A stretch of DNA of 64,000 nucleotides, taken from Pseudomonadota bacterium (GTDB lineage: Bacteria > Desulfobacterota > Binatia > Binatales > Binataceae). Location: positions 62,001 through 126,000 of the forward strand of contig JAJPJA010000070.1 of the NCBI GenBank assembly GCA_021324455.1, read 5' to 3'. This document shows positions 8,512-16,741 of the stretch, piece after piece. Made by a program: the position numbers and the translations under genes. Numbering within the stretch: position 1 is the stretch's first letter; the number at the start of each line of letters is the position of its first letter. The notes below the pieces were generated by a model. That model made no database searches, had not been told where the DNA came from, and saw nothing but the letters and a program-made list of their open reading frames with translations.

Positions 8512-10203
8512 TTACGAACGAATCACTGCGCCGGGCAAAGCGCCGGTATACTTGCCGTGCTCGTTGATCGGCACCCCGTTGACGATCGTGTGATGCACGC
8601 CGCGCGCTTCCATCACCAGGCGCGGGGCGCCGCCCGGCAGGTCGTTGCGCATCCTGCCGCGCTCGGCCGATCCGACCGTGTCCGGATCGAAGACCACCAG
8701 GTCGGCGGCGTATCCCTGCGCGACGCGTCCGCGGCCCCTGATTCCGAACAGGTCAGCGGGCTCCGACGTAATCCGCTTCACGCCCTGCTCCAGCGACAGC
8801 ACGCCCTGCTCGCGCACCCAGCGGCCGAGCAGAAACGTGCAGTAGCCGGCGTCGCAAATCTGATCGACGTGCGCGCCGCCGTCCGACAGCGCGATCAGCG
8901 TCCTCCAATCCGCGACCAGCCGCCCCACCCGCTCCTGGTTGTTGTTGAGCATCGCCACCACGAAGCGCATCTGGAGGTTGTCCTCAAGCGCCAGGTCCAG
9001 CATCAGTTCCAGGCCGTCGGTGCGTCCGCGCTGGCGCGCAATCGCGGCCAGATCCTTGCCCACCAGTTCCTGCAGCTCGGGCTTGGCCGCCAACTGCACC
9101 GCGACGCGATCCAGGTTCCTGAACGTATGCCGATGCATCCCGGAGCTTTCGATCTCCGCGCGCAGCCGGTTGCGGAAGCCGGCGTCGGCGTAAAGCCGTT
9201 TCTGCACTTCCAGCGGGCGGTTGAAAATCTCCTCCTGCACGCAGGCCATCGTGATGAACAACAGCGGCGAGCGCAGGTTCAACTCCAAAAACAGCGGACG
9301 GCAACTGATCTGCGGCACGCCGCCGCGCCTGATCAGCGGTTCGAACCGGTCCAGCGTCCGCATCGCACCCTCGGGCATGTCGTCGCGATCGAACAGCGAA
9401 ATCCAACTGACCGGACGTCCGGATTCGTCGAGCAGGAACTTCAGCGTGTCGTATTCCGCCTCGCTCATGTCGGCGGGCTTGTTGGCCAAATTGAGCTGGA
9501 TGATGCCTTTGCCCAGATCGCGCAGCACGCGGCAGTAGGCCCGGAGCTCTTCGCGGCTGGCCAGGCGGCAGGCCAGCGGCTTGCCCTCGTAGCCGATGTC
9601 GATATTGGTGACGCTGGTGGAAAAGCCCAGCGCGCCGGCCGCGATTGCTTCGCGCAGCGCGCCTTCAATCTGACGCAGTTCCCGCGGCGCAGCCGCCCGC
9701 TCCAGCGAATCGCGGCCCATCGCCCAATGCCGAAACGGGGTGAGCGGCGCGAGGAAACCCAGGTTGATCGCGGACCCGCGCCGCGCCGCCGCGTCCATGT
9801 AACTGGGGAAGCTTTCCCAATCCCAGGTCAGGCCGGCCTTGAGAACGTCGAAGGGAATCGCTTCCAGGTTGGTGAGGTCGGCGGCGGCGACTTCGCGATC
9901 CGCCGGCTTGCACGGCGCCACGCCCACTCCGCAACTGCCCAGCACCACGCTGGTTACGCCATGCCATGAGGAACTGGTCACCTGCTGGTCCCAGCAGATC
10001 TGGGCGTCGTAATGCGTATGCGGGTCGACGAACCCCGGCGCGACGATCAGGCCGGCGGCGTCGATGGTTTGGTGGGCCGGCCCGCCGATCGATTTGCCGA
10101 TCTCAACGATCCTGCCCTGCGCCGCGGCCACGTCGGCGCGATAGCGCGGCGCTCCGGTCCCGTCCACGACCGTGCCGCCCTTGATCAGAAGATCGTAAGG
10201 CAT
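8512..10203 (-). CDS. D-aminoacylase-like amidohydrolase
   Basis: The 563-residue protein matches the N-acyl-D-amino-acid deacylase / D-glutamate deacylase branch of the amidohydrolase superfamily. It starts with the small beta domain motif (LLIKGGTVVDGTGAP), followed by the metal-binding DPHTHYD (H62, H64), the family-typical Cys in GSCGVG (C91), SDGGAHVDQICD near the C-terminus, and the closing GYAADLVVFDP. Enzymes of this type hydrolyse amide bonds of N-acylated D-amino acids or related cyclic amides in the cytoplasm. A GGGAGGA precedes the ATG. A second paralogue is encoded at 33899-35614, with HxH and Cys in the same positions. Substrate is not predictable. A zinc alcohol dehydrogenase is divergent from it. 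Confidence 0.88.
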   Translation of the reverse strand: MPYDLLIKGGTVVDGTGAPRYRADVAAAQGRIVEIGKSIGGPAHQTIDAAGLIVAPGFVDPHTHYDAQICWDQQVTSSSWHGVTSVVLGSCGVGVAPCKPADREVAAADLTNLEAIPFDVLKAGLTWDWESFPSYMDAAARRGSAINLGFLAPLTPFRHWAMGRDSLERAAAPRELRQIEGALREAIAAGALGFSTSVTNIDIGYEGKPLACRLASREELRAYCRVLRDLGKGIIQLNLANKPADMSEAEYDTLKFLLDESGRPVSWISLFDRDDMPEGAMRTLDRFEPLIRRGGVPQISCRPLFLELNLRSPLLFITMACVQEEIFNRPLEVQKRLYADAGFRNRLRAEIESSGMHRHTFRNLDRVAVQLAAKPELQELVGKDLAAIARQRGRTDGLELMLDLALEDNLQMRFVVAMLNNNQERVGRLVADWRTLIALSDGGAHVDQICDAGYCTFLLGRWVREQGVLSLEQGVKRITSEPADLFGIRGRGRVAQGYAADLVVFDPDTVGSAERGRMRNDLPGGAPRLVMEARGVHHTIVNGVPINEHGKYTGALPGAVIRS

Positions 10204-10339
10204 GTGGTTTTCCTCCCGCTGCGGCCGGCGCGAACAGGCGGCGCCGTCAGACTCTTATTCAACATCCCGGTCCCATATTCAATGCCTCTTTCGCTGTGCC
10301 ATCATAGCCAAAAGGCATCGCTCTCAGGGAGGACAAGGC

Positions 10340-11416
10340 ATGCGCGCAATCCGTTTTTATGGACGCGAGGACGTCCGCCTCGACGACATCCCCGAACCGG
10401 CGCCCAAAGTGGGCGAGGTCAAGCTGCGCGTGCTCTACAACGGGATTTGCGGCAGCGACCTGCATGAGTACTACCATGGTCCGATAATGACGCGTACGCG
10501 CCCCCATCCGCTGACCGGAGTGCACAACCCGGTCGTGCTGGGGCATGAGTTCTGCGGCGAGGTGGTTGAAGTGGGCGCCGGCGCCGACGACCTGAAGCCC
10601 GGCGACCTGATCGCGGTCGAACCGATTCAGACCTGCGGCGTGTGCCATTGGTGCCGATTCGGCCAGTACAACCATTGCCCGCGCCCCGCCGTGCACGGCT
10701 ACAATCGCGAGGGTGGCGGCCTGGCGGAATTCACCGTCGTGCCGCGCGCGATGGCGCACCGGCTGCCGGCCGGCGTATCCGCTCAGCAGGGCGCGCTGGT
10801 CGAGCCGATGGCGGTGTCGTATCACGCCGTGATGCGGGCGCATCCGCGCGCCGGCCAGACCATCGTCGTGCACGGCGGCGGTCCGATTGGAGTCGGCGCG
10901 TTTCTGGCGCTGCGCGCGATGGCGGATATCCAGGTGATAATCAGCGAACCGTCGGCGCAGCGGCGCGCGATCCTGGCCGCGCTGGGCGCCGAGCGGCTGC
11001 TCGATCCGCGCAGCGTCAACGTGGTCGAGGCGATCCGCGATATGACCGGCGGACGCGGCGCTGACGCGTCGATCGACGCGGCCGGCGTGCCGGCGGCGTT
11101 CAAGGCCGCCCTGGCCAGCACCGCGCCGATGGGCCATCTGGTGGTGGTGGCGATGCATATGGAGCCGTTCCCGTTCAACGCGCTGTCGCTGCTCGCGGGC
11201 GAGGTGAACGTCACCGGCGCGAAGACCTACTGCAACGACTACCCGGCCGTAATCGACCTGATGACGCGCGGCGCTTACCCAACCGAAGGATGGGTCGAGA
11301 CCATCGCGCTGCCTGACTTCATCGACCGCGGCATCGTCCCGCTGAGCCGCCAGCAGGCCACCAAGATCATGGTCGAGATAAACCGTAACAGGCTGCCGGC
11401 ACCGGCTGAACCCTGA
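10340..11416 (+). CDS. Zinc-dependent alcohol/butanediol dehydrogenase
   Basis: This 358-residue medium-chain dehydrogenase resembles (R,R)-butanediol and threonine/sorbitol dehydrogenases. Probable catalytic zinc ligands are C37 (NGICGSD), H69 and E70 (GHEFCGE), with E155 (LVEPMAVSYHA) as the extra ligand seen in this branch. The structural zinc site is C99, C102, C105 and C113. The NAD-binding motif GGGPIGVG is at residues 179-186. A GGGAGG lies seven bases before the ATG at 10340, so the upstream in-frame extension is rejected. It should oxidise a secondary alcohol or diol with NAD. The convergent neighbour, an SDR, ends 54 bases after its stop. Confidence 0.9.
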   Translation: MRAIRFYGREDVRLDDIPEPAPKVGEVKLRVLYNGICGSDLHEYYHGPIMTRTRPHPLTGVHNPVVLGHEFCGEVVEVGAGADDLKPGDLIAVEPIQTCGVCHWCRFGQYNHCPRPAVHGYNREGGGLAEFTVVPRAMAHRLPAGVSAQQGALVEPMAVSYHAVMRAHPRAGQTIVVHGGGPIGVGAFLALRAMADIQVIISEPSAQRRAILAALGAERLLDPRSVNVVEAIRDMTGGRGADASIDAAGVPAAFKAALASTAPMGHLVVVAMHMEPFPFNALSLLAGEVNVTGAKTYCNDYPAVIDLMTRGAYPTEGWVETIALPDFIDRGIVPLSRQQATKIMVEINRNRLPAPAEP

Positions 11417-11470
11417 AGTCTACACATTGACCGCGGCGCGCCCGTGTCCACCGTCATTGGTAAGCGGAGT

Positions 11471-12382
11471 CTAAAGCACTGTTCTGCCCGGTACGCCCCA
11501 GTGTGAAGGCCCGTAGGGCGGCGGCAACTTCGTGCCATCGACCAGGCCGGCGTCCACCGCGAAACTTGGGGCGTCGATGTCGCGGCCCGAGAAATTCATG
11601 GGCGTCGGATGCGCGGCCAGATACGCGCAGACGGAGCCCGGAACGCTCACGCCCAGCCCTTTGGAAGCGTCGAAGCCGAAGGCCCCCATGTCGGTGACCA
11701 TGCGTTCGGTGGTGACGAAACCGGGTTCCAAATTGATCACGGCGATCTGGTGCTGACGAAATTCCTTGGCCAGCCCCGCTCCGATGCGGTTGAAGGCCGC
11801 CTTCGAGAGCGAATAGCCCAGACCCCAGCCGCCCTTTCCGATGTCATGCGGCGTCTCACGGTAGCCCGCCCCCGAGGTGATGTTGATGATTACGCCGCCC
11901 CCCTGCCTGATCATGATTGGCGCCGCCAGCCTGATCAGCAGGAGCGGCGAGAGAACGTTGCACTGGAAGTGGGCGTCGAACAGCTCGATCGGAGTGTCGA
12001 GAAACCAATCCATATGCCCCGGACCGATGTAGCGGGCGTTGTTGACGAGCACGTCGATGCGGCCCCACTCCCTGATCGTCCGATCGATCAGCGCATGTGC
12101 GTCCTGGCGGTCCTGCAGGTCCAATTTGACCGTCAGCGCCCGGCCGCCGAGTGCCTCGATCTCGCGCGCCGTCGTCTCCAGGCTGCCGGGCAGCGGCGTC
12201 GTTTTCGAGCTCTTAACCGTCGACGAATGCTCAAAGGCCTGGCCCTCGTGCACGGTGCGCGCGCAAACCACGACGTTGAAGCCGCGGCGGGCAAGTTCGA
12301 GGGCGCAGCCACGGCCGATGCCGCGGCTGGAGCCCGTAACGATGGCCACTTTCGAATCTTTCGAGTTGCCGGTCTGGGTCAC
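11471..12382 (-). CDS. SDR-family oxidoreductase with NNAR motif
   Basis: This 303-residue classical SDR has TGSSRGIG at residues 16-23 and a catalytic S170, Y190, K194 (YSLSK). The usual NNAG is changed to NNAR at 114-117. An insertion of about 25 residues after the second strand (HSSTVKSSKTTPLPGS) is not found in minimal SDRs. The C-terminal region contains PMNFSGRDIDAPSF, which resembles the end of short-chain enzymes acting on bulky substrates. GGAGGTG lies just before the ATG. An LLM-class gene follows upstream on the same strand after a gap of 267 bases in which I see no gene. Confidence 0.85.
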   Translation of the reverse strand: MTQTGNSKDSKVAIVTGSSRGIGRGCALELARRGFNVVVCARTVHEGQAFEHSSTVKSSKTTPLPGSLETTAREIEALGGRALTVKLDLQDRQDAHALIDRTIREWGRIDVLVNNARYIGPGHMDWFLDTPIELFDAHFQCNVLSPLLLIRLAAPIMIRQGGGVIINITSGAGYRETPHDIGKGGWGLGYSLSKAAFNRIGAGLAKEFRQHQIAVINLEPGFVTTERMVTDMGAFGFDASKGLGVSVPGSVCAYLAAHPTPMNFSGRDIDAPSFAVDAGLVDGTKLPPPYGPSHWGVPGRTVL

Positions 12383-12649
12383 GGTGCACCTCCGAAAACG
12401 TTATCTTCCGCTGGCGGTCCGCTGATGCAGGCATGGTCCGATCATCATCGACCATGCTCCATCTCGGCAGTAGAAGGCAACTTGGGCAGCGAGCTCGCGG
12501 CCGTGCAGTCTGCCATCGATACATCGGCTCTGGCGCAAAAACATGCTCGGGGCGAGGCGGTTTGGTCACGCCCTGCCGGAAGGCCGCGGGCGGCGCGCAA
12601 GTCTGCTCCTCAACCGCGACTCGGACTGCGGCCGGCAAAGGGCAATGCT

Positions 12650-13885
12650 TCAGCGTTTGCTGTTATGCGATACGCCGGGATAAATCCCGCCATAGCCGCC
12701 CACCGCGGTGACGATAGTCGGACCGTCATGGCTCGGGAGCCGCGGCGGTTTCTTGCGCTTCATCGCTTTTTCGATAATCGGCGCCACTCGCGCCTCTTTC
12801 TCGCGCAGACGTTTTTCCTCTTCTTCCCTGAACTCGGGCATGACTTCGCGGCCCAGCAGGTCGATGGACCTGCTGGTCGCTTCATGGGGCATGTTGCCGC
12901 ACTGGGTCAGGACTATGATCTGGTCGATTCCGGTATCTCTCCAGATCCGCAGGGCCTCGCGGGCGTCCTGGGGAGTACCCGTAATCACCGCGCTGGTTCC
13001 CTCCACCGCGGTTCCGGCTCCGGGCGTATTCCTGTACATCTCCCACAATCTGGTTTTGCCGGGCTCGTGCCTTCCGTGAAAGTAAAAATGGTCGGTACAG
13101 TATTTTAGAAACAGGAGATTTTCCGCGCCCAGGCGCTGGGCCCGTTCGCGATTCGTATCGCACAGCAGCAGCGCGGTAAAAGCGATGTTGGGGTTGATCG
13201 CGCTGCCGATCGGCTCGCATTCCTCGGCCAGGATTCGATAGTATTCGTTCGACCATTGACGAGCCTCGTTGGGCGAGACAAAGCCAAAGGTCAACGCCCC
13301 CAGACCGTGCCGCGCCGCGATTTTTATCTGTTCGAGCCTGGAGCATGCGAGCCATAGAGGTGGATGCGGCTTTTGGCGCGGTTTAGGCACCACGTTGCGT
13401 ACGGGAATCTGAAGATATTTGCCTTCGTATCCCAGAAACGGTTCCTCCACCAGCATCCTGGTTATCACTTCAAGCGACTCTCGCCACATCGCGTTCTTTT
13501 CCGCACGCGAGATATTGAAGCCGCCCAGTTCAACGTCGGACGAGGTCTCGCCGGTGCCGAACTCGACCCGCCCGTTGCTGACCAAATCCAGAGTGGAAAT
13601 TCGTTCGGCCACACGCACGGGATGGTTGTAGGGAATCGGCAAGGCCACGATGCCGTGTCCCATTCGTATCCGCCGCGTACGCTGACTGCACGCAGCGAGG
13701 AAAACCTCCGGCGCCGAGGAGTGTGCGTGCTCTTCGAGAAAATGATGCTCGACGATCCACACGTAATCTATGCCCGCCTTGTCGGCAAGTTCCACCTGAT
13801 CCAGCGCTTCCTGATAGCGGTTGTATTCGGTGTCCGGGCCCCAGGGCCGTGGAACCGTGTGTTCGTAGAGCATCCCGAATCTCAT
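12650..13885 (-). CDS. LLM-class flavin-dependent oxidoreductase
   Basis: This 411-residue protein is a second luciferase-like monooxygenase, more distant from the first. Typical segments are MRFGMLYEHTVPRPW, GIDYVWIVEHHFLEEH, RMGHGIVALPIPYNHPVRVAERI and VEFGTGETSSDVELGGFNI. Its C-terminus is extended by a charged helix (FREEEEKRLREKEARVAPI) and a basic, Gly-rich tail that the first LLM protein lacks. GGAGACAGGAAA immediately precedes the ATG. It is divergent from a TetR gene with a 323-base intergenic region carrying an inverted repeat, so repression by that regulator is likely. Cofactor (FMN or F420) and substrate are unknown. Confidence 0.87.
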   Translation of the reverse strand: MRFGMLYEHTVPRPWGPDTEYNRYQEALDQVELADKAGIDYVWIVEHHFLEEHAHSSAPEVFLAACSQRTRRIRMGHGIVALPIPYNHPVRVAERISTLDLVSNGRVEFGTGETSSDVELGGFNISRAEKNAMWRESLEVITRMLVEEPFLGYEGKYLQIPVRNVVPKPRQKPHPPLWLACSRLEQIKIAARHGLGALTFGFVSPNEARQWSNEYYRILAEECEPIGSAINPNIAFTALLLCDTNRERAQRLGAENLLFLKYCTDHFYFHGRHEPGKTRLWEMYRNTPGAGTAVEGTSAVITGTPQDAREALRIWRDTGIDQIIVLTQCGNMPHEATSRSIDLLGREVMPEFREEEEKRLREKEARVAPIIEKAMKRKKPPRLPSHDGPTIVTAVGGYGGIYPGVSHNSKR

Positions 13886-14054
13886 TTTCCTGTCTCCATT
13901 TGCCGGCCGGGTCAGCGGGGCTGCCGCCCGGCTTACAATCGCGCGCCACCGCCCGGCACGCAGCCGGCCGGCACCGTTCTTCCGCTTCGCCTTTGGATTG
14001 ACAGTCGGCGGCCCTGCGGGCCCGTCCCGGGCTTGAAACGGAACTTTGTTTCGC

Positions 14055-14086
14055 CGACACTATGTTGGTCAACCATCAGAGTGTCG
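14055..14086. promoter_or_regulatory. Inverted repeat between divergent LLM and tetR genes
   Basis: CGACACT at 14055-14061 and AGTGTCG at 14080-14086 form a seven-base perfect inverted repeat, with a smaller GTTG-GT-CAAC dyad inside (14064-14073). It lies in the 323-base intergenic region 13886-14208, the rest of which holds no gene. The location suggests the operator of the adjacent TetR regulator, by inference only. A TATAAT at 14166-14171 lies just before the tetR start but has no matching -35 that I can see. Confidence 0.4.
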
Positions 14087-14208
14087 ACAACTGATTTCGC
14101 ACAGCCGCCGGCGATTGTCAACGTACATGCCGGTCGCCGCGAGTGGTGAGGGATGCGGCAGGCGTTATAATGAGAGCCGTGAGCGTGCACGTGGCAACAA
14201 TGCGAAAT

Positions 14209-14868
14209 ATGACTTCACGCAAGCTCGATGCGGCCCCAAAGGAACCCTCGCGGCGCCAGCTATGGGTCGAGCTCGCCCGCACGGAGATTCTCGATGCGAC
14301 TGAGCGGCTCCTTCGGAAGATGCCCTTTTCAGAGCTGAATGTGACCATTGTGATGGCGCACACGCGCCTGTCGCGTTCCTCCTTCTACGAGTATTTCAAA
14401 GACCTGCACGAGGTGCTCGTGATGCTCACCGGACGCGTCGTCCAGGAAATGGCGACGCTGACCAGGGAAGTCGACGCGCGGGCGCCTTCGGCGGAGGATC
14501 GGATCGGATATCTCGCCGCATTGCGGGAAAAATACCTGATCTCCTGCAGGCTTCACCGCAGGCATCGTCATCTCTATCGGGCTCTGGTCGAAGCCGCAAA
14601 CTCTGATGCCGCCGCGGCAAGGGTTCTCGAGGACTATTTGGAGACCATGACCCAGGGGGCGATGGAAAATCTGAAGAATGTTCAGAAGGCTGGCGGCGCC
14701 GTGGGTCTGAACGTCAGGGAGACCGCGCGAGCGATGATCCTGATGACGGAAGGCTACATTCTCGAAAAACTGTGCCGCGGCCATGCGGCGGATCTGGAGC
14801 AGGTGACCGATATCATGTTGATGATTCTCGACCGGGTTTGTTTCGGCCAGGTTCCGCCGCCGCGTTAG
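14209..14868 (+). CDS. TetR-family transcriptional regulator
   Basis: A TetR-type DNA-binding domain occupies about residues 24-70 of this 219-residue protein (RTEILDATERLLRKMPF, then LSRSSFYEYFKDLHEV), followed by an all-helical ligand domain. Several in-frame starts are possible (14143, 14170, 14200, 14209). I chose 14209 because a TATAAT at 14166-14171 would place transcription start close to it and because upstream residues do not resemble a TetR N-terminus, but no strong ribosome binding site decides it. It is divergent from an LLM oxidoreductase and is followed after 49 bases by an acyl-CoA dehydrogenase on the same strand, so it may control one or both. Confidence 0.82.
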   Translation: MTSRKLDAAPKEPSRRQLWVELARTEILDATERLLRKMPFSELNVTIVMAHTRLSRSSFYEYFKDLHEVLVMLTGRVVQEMATLTREVDARAPSAEDRIGYLAALREKYLISCRLHRRHRHLYRALVEAANSDAAAARVLEDYLETMTQGAMENLKNVQKAGGAVGLNVRETARAMILMTEGYILEKLCRGHAADLEQVTDIMLMILDRVCFGQVPPPR

Positions 14869-14917
14869 GCGAATGCCGTTTTGAGCCGCGCCCCATTTTC
14901 GCAAACCGTATACTCAT

Positions 14918-16063
14918 ATGGACTTTACGCTTTCGCAGGAAGATCAGGAACTGGTAAGTCTGATTGATCGCATCGGAGCCGAGCGCTTCCAGCCCAAAGC
15001 CTTCGAACGCCGCAACCAGGACGGCCATCCGATTGACAACATGCGTCTGCTCGGACAACTGGGCATCCTCGGTATCTGCCTGCCGGTGGAGTATGGCGGC
15101 CAGGGCCGCGACGCGCTGTCGGGAGTTTTGGCCATCGAACACATCGCTCGATGGTGTCCCAGGACCAGTATCAGCGCGACCATGGCAATCGCCGGGCCGG
15201 GAATGTTCATCGCCAAATGGGGCACTGAACAGCAAAAGGCCAGGTATCTCCCGATGATCCATACCGGTGAGGGAAACATGTCGATTGCGCTCACCGAGCC
15301 GCAGGCCGGCAGCGCCCTGACCGATTTGGCGACGCATGCCGAGATCAGAAACGGGGTCTGCCGCCTCAACGGCCACAAGACCTTTTGCAGCCATGCGGGA
15401 TGGGACCGGCACGTGCTGGTGTTCTGCCGTTTCGCGCCGGGCACTTCGGGTATCGGCGCGGTGATTGTCGAGCGCGATTCGCCGGGATTCACGATCAGCA
15501 AGCCGCATTATCACATCAGCGGAACTCCCTGGTGGGAGCTGTTTTTTGATAATGCGGAGGTTCCCGAGGAGAACGTTCTTTTCGCTGGCGGCGGTTTTCG
15601 CAAACTGATGTCGAGCTACAGCCTGGAGCGATGCGCCGCCGGAGCGTCATCCATTGGTATAGCGCAGGCGGCGTTCGAAATGGCGCGGCAATATTCGATC
15701 GAACGAAAACAGTTCGGCCGTCCGATCTGCGATTTCCAATTGATCCAGGAAAAGCTTGCCAACATGTATCTCGCTCTGGAGCAGGCCCGGCTGCTGCTTT
15801 ACAAGGCGGTCAAGGGCGGCCAGGGAAGCCTCGGACGGCTTGAATCTTCAGCCGCCAAAGTGGCGGCCACCGAAGCGGCGGTTTTCGTTTGCGATCAGGC
15901 GATGCAGATCTTCGGCGGATCGGGAATGTCGCGGGAGATGCCCCTTGAATGGATGTACCGCATCGTCAGGACCGCTACCGTCGCCGGCGGCACCTCGGAA
16001 ATTCATCGCGGCATGATCGCAAGCGAGATCGTCGGCCGGCGCTTCAATCATCGCGCGGGTTAG
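14918..16063 (+). CDS. Acyl-CoA dehydrogenase family protein
   Basis: The 381-residue protein has the full acyl-CoA dehydrogenase fold: an N-terminal helical domain, the FAD-contact segment IALTEPQAGSALTD at residues 123-136, and the C-terminal RKQFGRPICDFQLIQEKLANM and QIFGGSGMSREMPLEWMYR blocks. The position of the catalytic Glu of medium-chain enzymes (E in YEGT) is Gly here (VAGGTSEIHRG, G357). A Glu is present at 237 in SLERC, the position that supplies the catalytic base in isovaleryl-CoA dehydrogenase (LERL). This supports a functional enzyme acting on a branched or bulky acyl-CoA, with FAD as cofactor. It follows the TetR gene on the same strand and precedes selC. Confidence 0.9.
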   Translation: MDFTLSQEDQELVSLIDRIGAERFQPKAFERRNQDGHPIDNMRLLGQLGILGICLPVEYGGQGRDALSGVLAIEHIARWCPRTSISATMAIAGPGMFIAKWGTEQQKARYLPMIHTGEGNMSIALTEPQAGSALTDLATHAEIRNGVCRLNGHKTFCSHAGWDRHVLVFCRFAPGTSGIGAVIVERDSPGFTISKPHYHISGTPWWELFFDNAEVPEENVLFAGGGFRKLMSSYSLERCAAGASSIGIAQAAFEMARQYSIERKQFGRPICDFQLIQEKLANMYLALEQARLLLYKAVKGGQGSLGRLESSAAKVAATEAAVFVCDQAMQIFGGSGMSREMPLEWMYRIVRTATVAGGTSEIHRGMIASEIVGRRFNHRAG

Positions 16064-16304
16064 ATCACAGGCCAGGCCACTGGCCGCGGCAGCGTCGATT
16101 CGGTCAGGCGTCTGGAAAAAGCCATCGCACGCCGTTCGGCCGATTGGAACCAGAGCGCCATGCTGAGCGGCTGCTGCAGGCTGCAAAGACGCTGGAGGAG
16201 CGACGCCAGACTGGCCGACGCCAAATCGGAACCAGGGCGGCAGCAAACCGCTGGCAGCGAGGGTTGAATTGCGCCGCTCATGTGTTTCAAATGATGGGGC
16301 GCCT

Positions 16305-16397
16305 GGAGGAGGAAGGGGCCCGGTGGCCCCACCGGTCTTCAAAACCGGCCTGGCAGCCATTGCGGTTGCCGGAGGGTTCGACTCCCTCCCCCCTCCG
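16305..16397 (+). tRNA. selC: tRNA-Sec, anticodon UCA
   Basis: The sequence folds as a bacterial selenocysteine tRNA. The acceptor stem has eight pairs (16305-16312 with 16389-16396; one A-C mismatch at the sixth pair). The D arm has a six-pair stem GGGGCC/GGCCCC around a four-base CGGT loop (16315-16330). The anticodon stem is CCGGT/ACCGG with loop CTTCAAA, so the anticodon is TCA at 16339-16341. The variable arm is long, with an eight-pair stem including G-U pairs (16351-16358 with 16364-16371). The T arm is GAGGG/CCCTC with loop TTCGACT, giving the 8+5 acceptor/T-arm that is diagnostic of tRNA-Sec. The discriminator is G16397. The next three bases are CCG, so the CCA end is not encoded. 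No selA, selB or selD is nearby. Confidence 0.97.
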
Positions 16398-16741
16398 CCG
16401 AAGATTTCCTGCAAATTAGGCATGCCTAACGCGTACCTGGTGCGTTCCCTTGGCACGTGACGGCTGCATCCGTGTCGGCGCATTTATTCGGGTGGGCGAC
16501 AACGGAACATGCTGGCGCCCGGTCCACAACAGACTGCACGCCATCAGAATGCGGCGATAGAGTCAAAAGCATACGAGGAAATCTTTATTACGCGCATCGA
16601 CTAAGGTTACGGGAGCTCTAACGTGAAATCTAACGCCTGTAAAGCGGAGTATTAGCACTCGCTCCGCTCTGCTGCCGTTCTCCACCGCTGCCGTCGTGTC
16701 ATCTGCGCGAGAAGAATTGATGATCGCGAGGGGGAGAACGC
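16398..16741. other. AT-richer intergenic region after selC
   Basis: These 344 bases between selC and the membrane protein hold no convincing gene. The composition from about 16550 on is visibly less GC-rich than the flanks. GCGGAG at 16649 and CTCCGC about 12 bases later form a weak stem that could terminate selC transcription. I see no repeat of the selC 3' end that would mark an integration site. Confidence 0.4.

Noticed and set aside
8557-9969. Plus-strand open frame opposite the first amidohydrolase gene
   Set aside because: Shadow frame with skewed composition; the minus-strand frame carries HxH and Cys motifs.
14166-14171. TATAAT before the second tetR gene as a promoter
   Set aside because: No -35 at the right distance; the nearest TTGTCA is about 45 bases upstream.
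16060-16332. Minus-strand open frame across the selC 5' part
   Set aside because: It runs through a clear tRNA gene and has no family similarity.
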